Positions 42,802 to 56,587 of a stretch of 64,000 bases of DNA are shown piece by piece; within the stretch, counting starts at the first letter, position 1; every line of letters begins with the position of its first letter. The translations under genes were made by a program, and so were the position numbers. A model generated the notes under the pieces. It ran no database searches. It worked only from the letters and a program-made list of their open reading frames with translations, and was not told the origin of the DNA. This stretch comes from Whitmania pigra. Lineage: Eukaryota; Annelida; Clitellata; Hirudinida; Haemopidae. Where the stretch lies: positions 1,879,001 through 1,943,000 of the forward strand of contig JAJTWR010000263.1 in assembly GCA_021613335.1 (NCBI GenBank). Direction: 5' to 3'.

Positions 42802-45800
42802 TCAGACGTACCACTCCTTGTTCTTATTCTTGTGCTTAGAGCTCGTACATTGGTCGGAGTTGTGCCTTTTCTTCTTTGATCTCTCGCAGCTCGATTCTCT
42901 GGAATCAGGGCTGATGTTGAGGTTAGGAGAGGATTTGAAGGCGGAAAAGTGGAAGGCGTGCTTACGAATGCCGTGATGTTTGCACCGGCACATGACTCGA
43001 TCAGAAAGCTCGTCCACTTCGTAACTGCCCCTGTCTCTTCCTCCCGCACAGCAGGCCCGACGCGCTATCCAGCACAAACAGCCCAAGCAAATCAGCGCTC
43101 CTCCAATCATGGCGCTCAGAACTCCGATCGTCCAGAACCAGGAAAATCTCGTCTGTCCGACTGTTTTGATTTTATTGGCCTTATTTTCCGGAGGTTGAAA
43201 GGATTTGTTTTCTTTCGAGAATGAAAGATGATCATTGGAATGAACGAGAATGAGTGACGCAGAGGCGTTCCCACGAAGGTCGTTCGTCTTTTCCGTCTGC
43301 GTCTCATGAACATCGACATCGTGGGTCACGTTGATGGAAAGAATTGGACTCGGAGTTTTAATGGCATCTCGGAGCAAGTGACAAGACGGATCGGAGCAAT
43401 TGTTGTTTTGCAACCTGAAACATTCCTTTATATTGTAGCCATGAAAACCACGAGATATATTTTTATCTTTTTTATATGGATTTGTTCTTAATTTTTCTCG
43501 AGAATCTCGGAAAGCAATGTCAGTCCTGATGAATAATTTTTTGACTTTTGACATCCAAAATAGCCGGAAATTTGTTGAAACTCGCCTCTTATAACATGCC
43601 TCCCTCGAAAAAGATTCGAAATTAGTGATCGCACCTCAGAGAATTGAACGACAAATTGGAGATGGAAACATGACGGATGAGGAAAAGATGGCACTGATAC
43701 GTGGAATTGATGACTGCGTGTCAACGCTTTAATGACATTGAAATGAAAGCGAGAAGAATTACCAAACAGTAGCTGCAATAGATATCTATGAAGTTAACAA
43801 TTTTTCCTATTAATGATCTTTTTATTGTGCGCATCGAATAGTAGTTTTTGGCCATCAATAAATTTGAGATGATTATCTAAAACACATCAAGCTAAACAAA
43901 CTTGTTTGGAAAGAAGGCATCACGTGACATGTTTGGATTGCATTCATTGGTTCCCCATTTGCATAGAGAGGACTCTAAGTGAAGCACCTTGTAAGGAAGA
44001 AAAAAATTTGAAAGCATATCTAGTTAGTAAAACATTTCTTACCTGATTCACCGGAACTTTCAGAGATGTTGAGAACTTTGTTGTCAGGAATATTCGTCTG
44101 TATCATTAAAATGCTACTTTAGCATTTACGTCACCCATTCACTAATTAGAATTCGTTCAAGTGGGATCATGGATGTTATTTTTTTTTTAAACACCGTCGA
44201 GAGGCGTTCGAGAAAAAATTCAAAATTTTATCTCGTGTTGGCGCAGGTGTCGACCTCTGAATTTATTTTATGCCGGCATTTTTATAATTTAAACATATGC
44301 AAAGTAACAAAGTGATAAATATATTGCCGGCCAAACTCTCGATTTGTCTCGATGAGCCTGACATCGAACACCGAAAAATATATACAATATAATTTCCATA
44401 ACTCGAAATTATTTGCTCATAAACTCTCTTTTAAACAAGATTTTATTTTTTTTCTGAATTCGCCTGAATAACGTGTCTTTATAAGTTCAGTTCAACAACT
44501 TTAGTTCAAATAACTGCACCTCGCACAACCCTACTGATTGTTTTGTCGTCTGCTCTTATTACGAGGTTGTATTAGAACGTGCTGCTGTTATTCTTAGAGA
44601 AATCTTTTGAGTCTTTAATGATAAGAGTGAGATCTAATCTTGTGAGATAAAGTAAAGTGAAAAATAAAAGGCGATCCGCTTCTCAAAACTTTTCATTTGT
44701 TAATCTTTGCGAATGCCGATGGAAATTTATTTTCATGTTTAATGATTAAATTGAGTCAGTTTTCATGGCATTTTATTTTGCAGTATCTTAATCTATCGAA
44801 ATGTTTAAGTTCAGTCGATCAGACGGCGTCTTATTGCTTTGCATTCCAAGCGGTGGACAATTTACAAGCGGTAATAATCTTAAGACTTGAGTTGTTACAC
44901 ATTAATTTAAATATTTAACTTTGCGAGTTTCTTAAATGGAGTTTCTTCTGTTGAAGTTTCTTAACTTGAAGTCTTGGTGAATGGTTTTGTTTCTGAGGAT
45001 CTTTACTCATTTAATTGCAAAGCATCTTAAAATTTAAGACATTAAGTTTAAGACATAAACTTTAAGACATTAAGTTTAAGACATTAAGTTTAAGTCATCT
45101 TTTCGACCATTTAATGTTTGTGTTAGGTGTGTTTGGAAGGAAGTTATATTTGGAAGTTACGCTGTGTTTCTAGAGCGCACGGACGAACAATGAAATACCA
45201 CATTCGGTCGCCTTTTTGAAGTCATTCCAGGCCAATAGCTGATGTAAGTGAGGTGGAGAGGAAGTTCCCAGGAATGTTCATAAAGGGATTAGCAGGAAGA
45301 TTTGTGCGGTAATTACCAGGTCGTTAGGAACTGTTCACTAGCTTTTTGAGACAGAATAAGCGGCGGTTACTAAATATTAAAGGACCGAACGATGTCGATG
45401 TCGATGCAGTCTATTCTCCATTAAATTAAATACGAGTCGGATATTTGTAATTTTCCGACCTTCGACGTGAAATGTCGTTATTCGTATCGTACGAGCACGC
45501 TTCAGGAAACTCTGCAAATTACCTCATATATGATGTCACCATCGGATATTTGTTGACCACTACATCACCCTCGATGAAGGTGCGCGAGTTTCCGCCAGCC
45601 GCCATTTGTAAAATGTGGAGTCCATTCCAGAAGAGACCTTTAACAAATTTTATGCAAAACGGTCAAATGCGATGTTTGAATCTGAAGATTTGACTGAAAT
45701 TGCTATAAACTTGAAGCGCCTGCCGAGAAGCTTTGAAGCATCGCTTAATTTAGCAAGTTTATTTTAGCGAGATGTTGATGCCTTGGGGGACGATTTAATG

Positions 45801-48800
45801 TTTGGTTCATTTTATTTTTAATGAATTTCGCTGGCTTTTAGGAAATGCTTCAAAAAAATGTAAACAAACCGGAAATCGTTCCATGGAATGAACGAATGAG
45901 TCTGCCTAAAGGGGTTTTTTTGCTGCCGACAAAAATCTTTGATTGGCTGTTAAACGTGGACAGTTGTCTGCCTGCCGATGGAAATTTAAAAATTACTTTC
46001 GCATTTTATTATTGTTTTAATGCTTATATAAATTTGACCATTCGACGTATAGTGCTTTCCTTCTCTCGATTATTCTTTATAATTCGGATTTGTATGGAAT
46101 TTGAAAGAATTGTTTATAAAGCTCTTATCGTGCAGGACCACAATGCTCAAAGTACTCAGAAGAGCTTCGTCGTCGAATAACTGATTTCATCACTCCAAAC
46201 AATCCATCAACCAATCACAATTTCAATTCAGTCATTCTTGTTGGAGGCCCGTTAGAATAAAATAAGTGCTCTATTCTTAGATGGCTTAGAATATGAGCAA
46301 AAAGAATTGAAGTAAGTTTAGCAATAATGGAAAAGTACATGATAAATGAGCGTTCAGGTCGACAAAGGTTCGCTTGACTCAGGCTAGAGAGACGGAATCA
46401 AATGCATCCCATACGCAATATTATTCGTACCGAGGCAATGAATTCTCTATTATTTGGAAGCAAATCTATTATCAAGCTGCAGTAAAATATTTCTTTAGTT
46501 CCGGCATTTGGCTAACATGTAAAATAAGTTGCGACTAATTGTAATACGTAATAGTAAGCATAATGTTGAGATTTTGTTCTGTCTACGAATGAAAACACTT
46601 CCATGCGAGCAGAATTAAGGTTGAAAATGAGACTAAAATTAAAGACTACATTAAAAATTGTTACCATTTGATTGCCAGAAACTTTAATCCTTCGAAGGAA
46701 CTAAAAAAATTTAGGACATGTTGAGAGAGTCAGATGAGGAACGTGGATATAAACAGGCCCCATTGGAAAATGTGCTGATTTGGTCATTTGTATGTAATTG
46801 GAACTTTATGGGGAGAAAATTAAGCTCTAGAAATTTCAGGAATTTGGAAACTTGTTTGGAAAGCTTGTGGAATATTTGCTGGGGGATTGGAGAGTTGATT
46901 AAACTTTCCTTTCATTAGTTGGCTCTAAATGTGGAAGGATTCCTTGGTCACTTCTTGAGAAGTTGAAATCGATGAGATGTGGTGAAGAAATGTTCTGGAC
47001 GTCACCGCGGCTAAGCATTTGGTTAAAAAGCTCTACTAACGAGCAGCTTTACATTATTTTATGCTTTACTTACCGGGCGGGTGCTTCGTCTGAGTTTCAA
47101 GGTCGTCTACCTGCATGGAGGAGTTGGCTCCGTTACGATAGAAGCGGATGACGTGGTACTGCCCATCGTTGACCTTTGCGACGAGATTTCCTATCGGATG
47201 ATTGACAGCACCGAGGTTGTACACAGCGAACACGTTGCCACCCACCTGATTTTCAATCAGAAGTATTCAATTAAAAGTTGGTGAAGATTTCAATTTATTG
47301 CTTCCAATTTGAGTCGCAATGGCAATCAAGAATTGTCAGAGCAGTAAAAGCAGCAATTCGTTACAATCACGAAGCAGTGGTAAGAATACGAATGCAAGGA
47401 AGCCACTTTCCTCTTGAATCCACTGCTGACAAATATTGATGTTTCGTTTACCTTTCGTAGACCACTTTAACTCGAAATAAACATTTATATTTCGAAAGTG
47501 CCGAACGTGCTCAAATACAAATGTTTTTTGAAATGATGCACAACCGTTTTCGCTGCAACAACTTGATGATAAAATACAACAATCTATAAATGCTTGACTG
47601 AACGACGCGAACGAACAACTTGAGTGACAATAATAATGTGCAACGAAACGCGTGAGGAAAGTCCTTTTGAGTTGTGCGTGCTTCTTCCAACATTTAACTT
47701 TTAGACCCTCTGGAGGTATTACCGATTTGAATAAAACTTTCGCAAAAATATTAATACGATTCTACGATAATAAAAGCTTAATTTCCATCTCCAGATAAAG
47801 GTGTTGTTGAGTCTGCACTGAAAACAAAACCATGAAAAAGGAGACGTGCAGGAGAAGTCTCGGTCATCGTCACGCAAAACCCACGGGAGAGAAACGAGTC
47901 GAAAGGAAATTTAATTTGGAAACTGATCGGACAAGTTGCTATGTTTTCATTTTTTTGAACTCACGACTCTGTCATCGTACTGAACTTTTCAAAAATTCAA
48001 TAGAAGCAGCACTTCTTAGAATTCATCTCAAAAATTTGATCAGTCGAGTGAGAGGTCTTTTCTTCGATTCCAAGGAATAACTATTTTAATCCTACAAAAT
48101 GATGAAGAAAGAAAGGATACTTGTGGGCTAAATTTTTGATGCGGAACAGCGATGATGATCATGATCATGACGATGGCTTTAGCATCCATAACGGCAGCAT
48201 TATAAAGCCATTAAGTAACACGAGCAAAAAACTATCGAATTGGGTCCATATCTCAAGCTCCTCAAGTGCCAAGCCTGTAAAAATGAGCATAGAAACATCT
48301 CGAAAATTAAAGAGAATTCTCTCGGTCCATTCGCGCTGTAATTTCGTGCACAAGGGCATTTACAATGTTTTTAAGGGTTGAATTCAACAGTTTTTAATGT
48401 GATTTGAAACCTTGTTTTATTCATCGACAGTAGAATATTACAAACAATTTCACTGACTTGTCAAGTCATCAGGCTGCACACGAATCCTTACGACTTATAA
48501 CTTGTATAACAAAGTTGTTACTGTTAAATCCATAATATTATTATAGAAGCATCAGACACTAGAATATTAGAATTCATTGAATAAATTTTAAACTGAGGCT
48601 CAAAGCTTTTTTAAATCTCTCCATTCTTGCTTCAAAACTTGCCCACCAGATGATTTACAACTACTTGTGGAACGGACAACGGCTACTCCGTGTTAAAGAT
48701 CTTTCTCTCCATTTCATTTTTTACAACTCACACCCTGAACCAATTAAAAATTAATTATTTAAAATAAATTTTAAATTAAGGAGATCGTTTTTTTCAAAGC

Positions 48801-51388
48801 ACGTTTCAAAATGTCGCTGTCGTGATATATCATGCTCCGTCTCCATAATCTAATCTCTGCCGTTTTAAAAACTAATGGTGGAAGTTTTAAGAAAAACTTC
48901 AGAAATGGGACTTGGTCGAAAGTTAACGCATTGGCGTTTGACTTCTGGTGAAGCACGTTTGTTAATTTTAAGTTAAAGTCTGTACGGTTGATTATGACAG
49001 GTTGTTCTTCACAAATCGAAATTATCCACACGATTTTGTAAATTCTTCCACTTACAGTCGTTTTACAGTTGCTTGATTCCTCAAGTAGACTTTAACAGAT
49101 TTAATAGATGAAGCGATTTTTCCGTTCTTATTATTGTTCACTAATTTATTGTCTTTTTCTTTGTATGTCCGAACAGTATCAATTGTTTGTTTATTGACGG
49201 TGTTAGGTGGCCTCCTCTTTGAGAAATAAATGAATTAATGCAACATTAATTTATTAATAATTATAAGGTGTGACCCAAGGTCACATTAGTTTAATATTAT
49301 TGATTCAGCCATTGAAATAATTCCAAAATCTTTTTGATGATTTGGTCTACCGTTAGCGTTAGAATTAATTAGGATAACCTCTTTCCAATGCCTCGGATCA
49401 TCTAACGTCTGCTTGTGGGGTGCGTTGATCGATGTATGGAAGTGCAATTGTCTGTTCATGAGTAATGCTATAGTCAGGCTACATTTAGCTTCCAATCTAA
49501 GTATTCTTTTCTTTAAAAATGGTTCCATGCTTTAAGACATTAGTTTCTCGTCTTCTTAAAAAGCTAAAGATGGATTATCTAACCCAGAAGTCTTACTTTC
49601 TTCAGTCCGAGCTAATGTCTTCTGGATATTATTTTCTCTAGCAAGATCTGCTTTGCATCTTGTTTTTCTTCGACTAGAGATGACGTAATCAATTTTCCTT
49701 CACGTCAATAAGTCGATGGGAACCCAAGTAGCGGATCGATTATCTTTCCTTTGAGAGAAGATTTGTGTCTGTAACGTACAAACCATTCCTATCATAGGCT
49801 GCTGTGTTCGACTTCTAATTTCGTTTTTCATGACTCAAGACCTCCAACTGTGGCTTAATCGAGATTTAAGGTCTTCCTGCTTTTGTGAAACTCCATAATT
49901 GAACGTACATCATGCAGGTATCGGTGATATATAAATATATTATATTATATAATATATATTGGTATAATATGACAAATCACCAAATACCCCATTTTACCCG
50001 ATAACAGTTGAATTATGTTTAAACACTTTTCTAATTATTTTTAAACGTAGGCAGTGAAATGGTATTTAAACCAATTGATCATAAATTATAAAAAAATTAA
50101 TTATTTAACAGACCAGTTAGTGTCGGTTCGTTAAAAGCATAAAATTTCTGAAAACAGTGGAAGAATGATGAAGGATGAAGAATACTACCAGTTTGAAATC
50201 TAGGAAATCGTTGGTGGTTGAACTGGTGATGTGAACGATGGTGGCATCCGATTGAGTGGTCAACATGCCAAACGCTACTTGGTCTTGAATTGAATCTTGT
50301 ATTTGATCTGCATCCATGCTGACAGATATCAGCCCTCCGTCAGATCCGAAAGTGAAACTGTCGGAATCTGCGAATCAAAATTATCTTTCTTAAGCTTAAG
50401 CGAATGAGAAGTTAAGTTTGTTGTTGTTGTTGTTGTTTGCAGTACTTTAAGTTTCTGGGACTGCATTCACTTTGTGTTATATTTTGAAGCAAATTTGTCT
50501 TATCACGACTAACTGCTCATTTCGACTCATAATCACCTTTAAATGGCAGGCTTAAGCACTTCACGATGGTCTAACAAGAATTTATCGCTGACATCAATTC
50601 GATGGACAAGTTAATAATTAACCAGATGTCATATTTAAAGGGTTAGTAAGTAATTGGAGGATAGGGTTAGCGGTTTCTCACGACACGAACTCAGCTTCTC
50701 TGCTCTGAATGATTACAATCGCATCTGTCCTTGCTTATTGCTCTGTTGAAAGGTTTCATCGAATGTTTTGAATCTCGAGGCTTTTCTGGGTTTTCTGAGG
50801 TTGCCAAGTCAATGTTTTGGGTGAAAGTGATAAAGTCCTGATGGATGGCGAGTGTCGACGATCAATTGACGAGGGAGACAATACTTTCAACATCGTACGA
50901 TGACCTTTCCTCATTCGAGGGCCATTAAAACTCCATGGACCGAGGATGAATGCTCCTGCAAACGGCCTTCAAATCCAGATTGAATCTTTTATCACCGCGA
51001 TCGAGGTGATGATGCTGTTGCTGCTGATGATGATTATGCTAATGATGGCGACATCTAGGAGGAGGACGACGATGACGATTATGATTACTGAATATGAATG
51101 GTTTTATGATTTATTTAACAAGAATAATTTTTCATCCTCACTAGCGCAAATAATTCTGCTTATTGAAGAGAAATAATTCCATAGAAAACATTGTAATGAA
51201 AAGATTTATTCGTGTAAATAGAAGCTTTGTAAAAAGTTAATTAAAAAAACTGAATTTAGAAGGATGCTAACCGAGGTTGCATCTGTACCCGGTGAATGAC
51301 GTCATGTCGCAGATGCACGATGACGATGACATGGATTCATCCTCCACACACACTCCACCATTCCAGCAACTGGATTCTGTGCATCGTC
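42802..51388 (-). CDS. NRXN: Neurexin, C-terminal part (EGF, last laminin G, TM, PDZ ligand)
   Basis: Six minus-strand exons fit in phase: 51388-51272, 50367-50189, 47245-47074, 45971-45870, 45637-45523, 43414-42802. The first is an EGF module (CICDMTSFTGYRCNL, the neurexin CxCSMTSFTGPxC pattern). The next four form the last laminin G/LNS domain: DSFTFGSDGGLISV, VKVNDG-type VAKVNDGQYHVIRFYRNGAN, GRQLSTFNSQSKIFVG, GLFWNGLHILQMAAGG. The last exon gives a stalk, a membrane helix (FWTIGVLSAMIGGALICLGC), a juxtamembrane RDRGSYEVDE matching the protein 4.1-binding RDEGSYHVDE, and the end NKNKEWYV, a PDZ ligand like the canonical KDKEYYV. Neurexins are presynaptic adhesion receptors. The 5' part of the gene lies beyond the window or was not recognised; the protein is divergent. 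Confidence 0.9.
44043..44097 (-). CDS. Candidate neurexin cassette exon (55 nt)
   Basis: Between the last laminin G exon and the last exon, a 55-nt block has a good acceptor (TTAATGATACAG) and a consensus donor (CAG|GTAAGA). Skipping it joins 45523 (phase 2) to 43414 in frame. Including it keeps the frame through the block but shifts the last exon, giving about 19 more codons and then a stop before the membrane helix. This would be a soluble form, as known for neurexin splice site 5. Whether it is ever used is inference. Confidence 0.3.
47246..50188 (-). other. Neurexin intron interrupting the last laminin G domain
   Basis: About 2.9 kb between exons 50367-50189 and 47245-47074. No extra exon was recognised. 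An AT-only palindromic stretch lies at about 49930-49975, followed by TACCCCATTTTACCCGATA, a possible pogo-type end. Confidence 0.4.
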
Positions 51389-51799
51389 CTGGAGAAATTA
51401 GAAAGTGCCAATTAAAACTGGTGCTGCATTCCGTGCGGCTGATCAAGTGGCGTGAAATAAAAGCAGAATGCCATAAATTCCTGCACGAACAATACTTCAG
51501 TAGCAGTTCAAAGGCTGTTTATGGAAAGATATCAGGATCCTTCTAAATCTTACATGCAACACAAACTCTTTTCATTACAAATTGTAGACTTTATGTTTTG
51601 CGTCTTTGCTTTCATCCCATGTTTCCTGCCATGTCTTCACTGATCATTTGTTAATTACCACTTTTTGGCTACTCACGAAATCCTGTAATACTCAGGAAGA
51701 GCAAATGAAAAAAAATTTGTGCATCGATTACCTAGGAAATGTTTTCTGCTCCATCATCAATTTAAATCCACGTTAACATTGGCAAACGTACGTCCTCGA

Positions 51800-52027
51800 T
51801 ATTTTATTGTTTACAATATTCACCAGTTATTAATAAATAATCTCTCAGATTATTAATATTTTATTGTTTACAATATTCACCAGTTATTAATAAATAATCT
51901 ATCAGATTAATAATATTTTATTGTTTACAATATTCACCAGTTATTAATAAATAATCTCTCAGATTATTAATATTTTATTGTTTACAATATTCACCAGTTA
52001 TTAATAAATAATCTCTCAGATTATTAA
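51800..52027. repeat. 57-bp tandem repeat, four copies
   Basis: Four nearly identical 57-bp units start at 51800, 51857, 51914 and 51971. Each begins TATTTTATTGTTTACAATAT and ends near ATCTCTCAGATTATTAA. Only a couple of bases differ (copy 2 has CTATCAGATTAATAA), so the array is young. Confidence 0.95.
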
Positions 52028-53524
52028 TATTTTTTTCAGTGTCATCACTCATGAACGTCATTAAGCAGCGAAACGTCAATGAATTCTTGAGAAAAATTTT
52101 CTTTAAAATTCGTGCGATTAAAAGGCGCACCTCAACTTCAGTCCTCCATTTAATTGACCATTTTCGTTGAAATGGAAAGACAGCAGTGGAATAAAAAGAA
52201 ATCCCATTTAATAATAGCAAGCCATTTGAAGCAAACAATTATGATTAACATTCATGAAATATGCATGGTTCATTAAATATGCACATTAATGAGGGTTAAA
52301 TAAATGCCTCGACTCGAAATTTTCTTCAAAAGTGAGAAGACGTCATCTGTAAAAGTAAAATATTAAAATCCAATATTCTCCAACAAATTGCTGTCGTTAT
52401 ACACCATAACAAATATTTATTATTATAAATTATATTATAAGTTAATAATAATATTAGATGAATTCCACCGTAAATGACGCTACATTTAGAAGACAAAGTT
52501 TCGTTAAGATTCCATATGAATTACCTCGTGCGCCCGCTGTGCGGATTCGAACCCCGCTGCGGAAGCACCTTCCTAATTATTATTTAGATATGCAACGGAC
52601 TTTAATATAACATTTCATACGAATTACAAATTAGAGGTTAATAACAGTAAAAAGGGCTACTTATAGTAGTTCTAGCCACTTTTCTGGCTTGTCATCAATT
52701 TCTAGTTTTTGTAGGTTCTCCAGCGGAGGATGTTCGTGTGAAAGTATTTTTGTAAACTAGGAGTTCCTCGGCTGGTCCTGGCTACTCCGGCGCGTTGACT
52801 CGGTGTTGCAGTTCAACCGGGAACGTCTTTGAAATTGAGCGGGTGGTACTGGTCCGTCCAAATAATCTCGTTATTCAACAGACGTTAATGTACCTATCGT
52901 TAACAACAACTCGCTGTACAAGATATATTTTAAAATATTTCTCAAGTATACCAGCGAATGAACATATTAAAAACTTACTGGCATCTTCGTCCAGTTAATT
53001 TTTTAAATATCGTAATTAAATGCAATGTAATGGTAAATTTTTCTGAATTTATGCTTTTAAGCCATTATTTTGACATTGTATTGTTTCATATTATACTAAT
53101 ATGAGTTTCAATGTTGAAATTCAATTAATTAAAGTACAGCTTAAGAATTCAAACTTAACTGACGCAACATACAAACGGAGCTGGCTAACCACTCTGAATA
53201 AGTTGATTTATCTTGGTAAATTATAAAATAAAAAAATTAAACATCAAAATAGTTTTAAATCAATACATTTTACAATAATTAATTACAATAATCTTAAAAA
53301 TATAAAAAATATAGTTAATTTAAAATAATGTTTTGGACCACAGGGAACGTTTTCCGTGGAATTGACAATCAGTTAATTAATAGTTAAGGTTATTGTGTTC
53401 CGTAATTCCTTTCGGTCAGAAATAATTACAAGAAAATAACAAAACAAATATTACAAATCTAGTAATTTGAACAATTTGGATTTTTGGAGTTAGCGAATCA
53501 GGAAGCGTTCAATGCGCGGAGATG

Positions 53525-53695
<171 letters not shown>

Positions 53696-55302
53696 TGCAT
53701 GGTTTGAATTGGAAATCAAAATCTCTATTAAGAGATTCACTAGTTACTATTTGTCTGTCGTAAATTTAAGACCTTTTAAAAAGTAAATGCCGATATGAAG
53801 AGGCAAATATTCTCATCTTAGACGTGTTCGTAAATGCTCATCATCATCATGTCATAGATAATCATTCACGCAGTCATGGCAACCACTGCAAATTGGGAGA
53901 TGGATGAACTCAAGTGAACTCAGAACATTTCCTATGCACCGTGAACTGCTGAGGACAACGTTTGAATTGTTAGCAACAATTTATCACATCTGTAGGAGTG
54001 TCCGCTCACCTCTGGAGATTGTTTGAAAATGAGTGCAAACTTAATCGTCACATTTCTTCGCTCACGAATGTATTCGTCTTTTCACAGATGACTGAACATA
54101 CTTGGCCACTCATTCGAAGGAGCTTTGTCTTCATTTGATTTTCTTTTGTTTTTCTAAATTTTAATTTCTATTTAATTAGTTTTATTGTGAAGAAAATTTT
54201 CTTTTAATGAAAACAAATTCACTAAACAGAGAAAATGCTCAGAAGAAGTTTAATTTTTTTTCTCTTCAAAGTGGCTTTTTAAAGAAACATTGGAATGGAA
54301 ACAATTGAATTTTAAGAAACATTGGAATGAAGAACAATATTTTCATTCTTGAATTTTCTTTTGAAATTATACTCTGATTAAGTTTTTTACTTTTAATTTA
54401 ATTTATTTGTTTTTAAATTTTAAATAATATAATTTTAAATTCCGAATTATTATTATAAAAAGACGTCATGACAAGCACAATTAAGAACATATCACAAAGA
54501 AGTTCCTTCTCAACATGACTTGAAAAAGTTATTCGATAAAGCTAAAGATGGAAATATGATTGAGATGATTGATTGATTTTGATTGACGGTCTAACGACGA
54601 TTGATTGATTATCATTAATCATCATTAATGCTTCAATCTTTACATTTTGATGAGTGATTGAAAGCATTTCAAAGGGATTTTTAAAATTTGCCCCAATTCA
54701 GGAGAAAGATGGATGTTTGTTGGTGAAGCGTTTGAAACAAAGAGAAATCGCTTGTGGGCTATTATGAATCTGGATGAACAATTGTGAAGAGAAAATTGAT
54801 TGAAGAAACATAATCAATCAGCTGTAAATCAATCAGCCGACCAACCAGTCATACATAAGAATGGCTGCTCAGCAGATTTCCTGCTTTCATTTTCGAAAGT
54901 ACTTCATTAATAGAAACTCCGGGAAAACCCTTTTTCGTCTGATTTATTAAAGTTCTCATCGACTTTTTTGAATCTTTGTTACCTGAGACGAGTTGAGACC
55001 TCCCTTAGAATGAATGAAAAGAAAATTTACGGTCCGATTGTGTATTGTATTGAGAAAGAAATATCTTGCAAGTTACTCCGAATGTACAATAAACAATGAG
55101 GACTCATTCAATGCGAAACGAACGATTCATTCGTCTTACGAGCTTGATCGAGTGTGTCTTATCGATGCTTTTCTGAAAACTTGCAACTGTTCCTTCTATG
55201 AATATTCATGGACGTAAATTGCACTTTACTATCCCTTCTTATGCGATGTTTACTGAACGGATACGTCACGCAAACATTATCACCATTGATGGAATCCTCT
55301 CT

Positions 55303-55400
55303 GTCACCCATCATCATCATCATCACCATCGCCACCAGCATAATCATCATCGTCATCGTCACCAGCAGAATCATCATCGTCATCGTCACTGTCATTATCA
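55303..55400. repeat. (ATC)n-rich array
   Basis: CATCATCATCATCATCACC followed by imperfect ATC/ACC/GTC triplets. The long frames here are repeat artefacts. Confidence 0.8.
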
Positions 55401-56021
55401 TAACGTCGAGTTATTTTTAACGTTGTGGAAATGACGTCATGAGGGCATATTTTGAGAACACTTTGAGTTGTTGTTAGTGCATGAACACGAATCTGTCACG
55501 CCCCCGTTAAATTACGCGCTACATAATCCGGCTTTTATTTCGTCTTCAGAGGGCAGCTCTTGATTTTATCGCTCCCATGACTTGCACTTCATTCTGTGGT
55601 CGTTAGGACTTCATCGTTCATGATTCAGATTTACAGCCGCCACAAAAGTTCACTTGTTATGAAATGGGATTAATATGTACAGTGCACTGCATAAACTTGA
55701 CTCAGATTCACGAACCACACAATTTACAGTTATCTATTAAATTACTGCTGATTTTTTATCCAAACATCATTTATATCATTCACAAAGTTGTATTTAAGCA
55801 GTATTTCAGTGTTCAGGAACTGAAATAGGCTTTTTAATAAGGCCTGGAAAGAACCGGATGAAAAGAGCTTTAAACATTTCTTGGATTCATTAAAAAATAG
55901 ATTTCAAATTTAATTACTAAGAAATGATATAAGATACATTATTGGCTATCATATAAACAATAATTTGAAGGCTGGAATTTAATAAATATGAAAATTTATG
56001 ATCCCTGGTGTTCTTTGAAAC

Positions 56022-56587
56022 GGCACCCCGTCATATCAGCCCGGCGACAAAATAGCCCCGACAAACAGCCCCGTCAAAATAGCGGTAAAATTGGTTCATT
56101 GTGGATTTGTTACATGTTCACATGACGTGATGATAAGGTGATTCAATTTGTGTGGCTCGAATAAGTTGTACGTCAATCGATAACATAGATTAAATTCCAA
56201 TTCAAACCCTTCATTGTACACATTGCAACTCGGGGAAGGATCAAAAGAAATTAAACGATCAAAGGAACCTTCGTGACTTAATGAGTGTCTGGTAAATTCT
56301 CTTTGTGCAGATTGCACAAGTTGATTGTCAATCGATAATTTATATTAAATACCAACTTGAAAAGTCCATGTAAAGTGAGGAAGTAGCCGGAATCTTAATA
56401 ATATTTTATACGATAAATCTTCCACTTAATGAAATTCCCTGATACCAATTAAACTCATAACAGTCATAAAAGCATTCAAACCACTAACTTCAAAATACAT
56501 TTGGAATCAGTTATCAGTTAATGTGTTCAATGTGTTTTTTTTTAAATATTTTGACGGGGCTGTTTCGTCCTATTATGACGGGTCACC
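56022..56587. mobile_element. 566-bp MITE with 9-bp target duplication
   Basis: The direct repeat CTTTGAAAC flanks the block exactly (56013-56021 and 56588-56596). Inside it the ends are inverted: GGCACCCCGTCAT at the left and GGTGACCCGTCAT read inward from the right. An inner inverted block CAGCCCCGTCAAAATA occurs near both ends. The interior has a diverged direct repeat spaced about 155 bp (GTCAATCGATAACAT and GTCAATCGATAATTT). There is no transposase. A 9-bp duplication fits Mutator-like (MULE) or related superfamilies. Confidence 0.85.

Noticed and set aside
42949..43319. Open frames on both strands overlapping the neurexin last exon
   Set aside because: The minus-strand frame ending NKNKEWYV matches neurexin; the others are shadows.
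47081..47284. 67-codon plus-strand frame
   Set aside because: It is the antisense shadow of the neurexin laminin G exon at 47245-47074.
52530..52590. GGTTCGAATCC motif on the minus strand suggesting a tRNA gene
   Set aside because: No A box at the right distance, T-stem pairing fails, and no acceptor stem forms.
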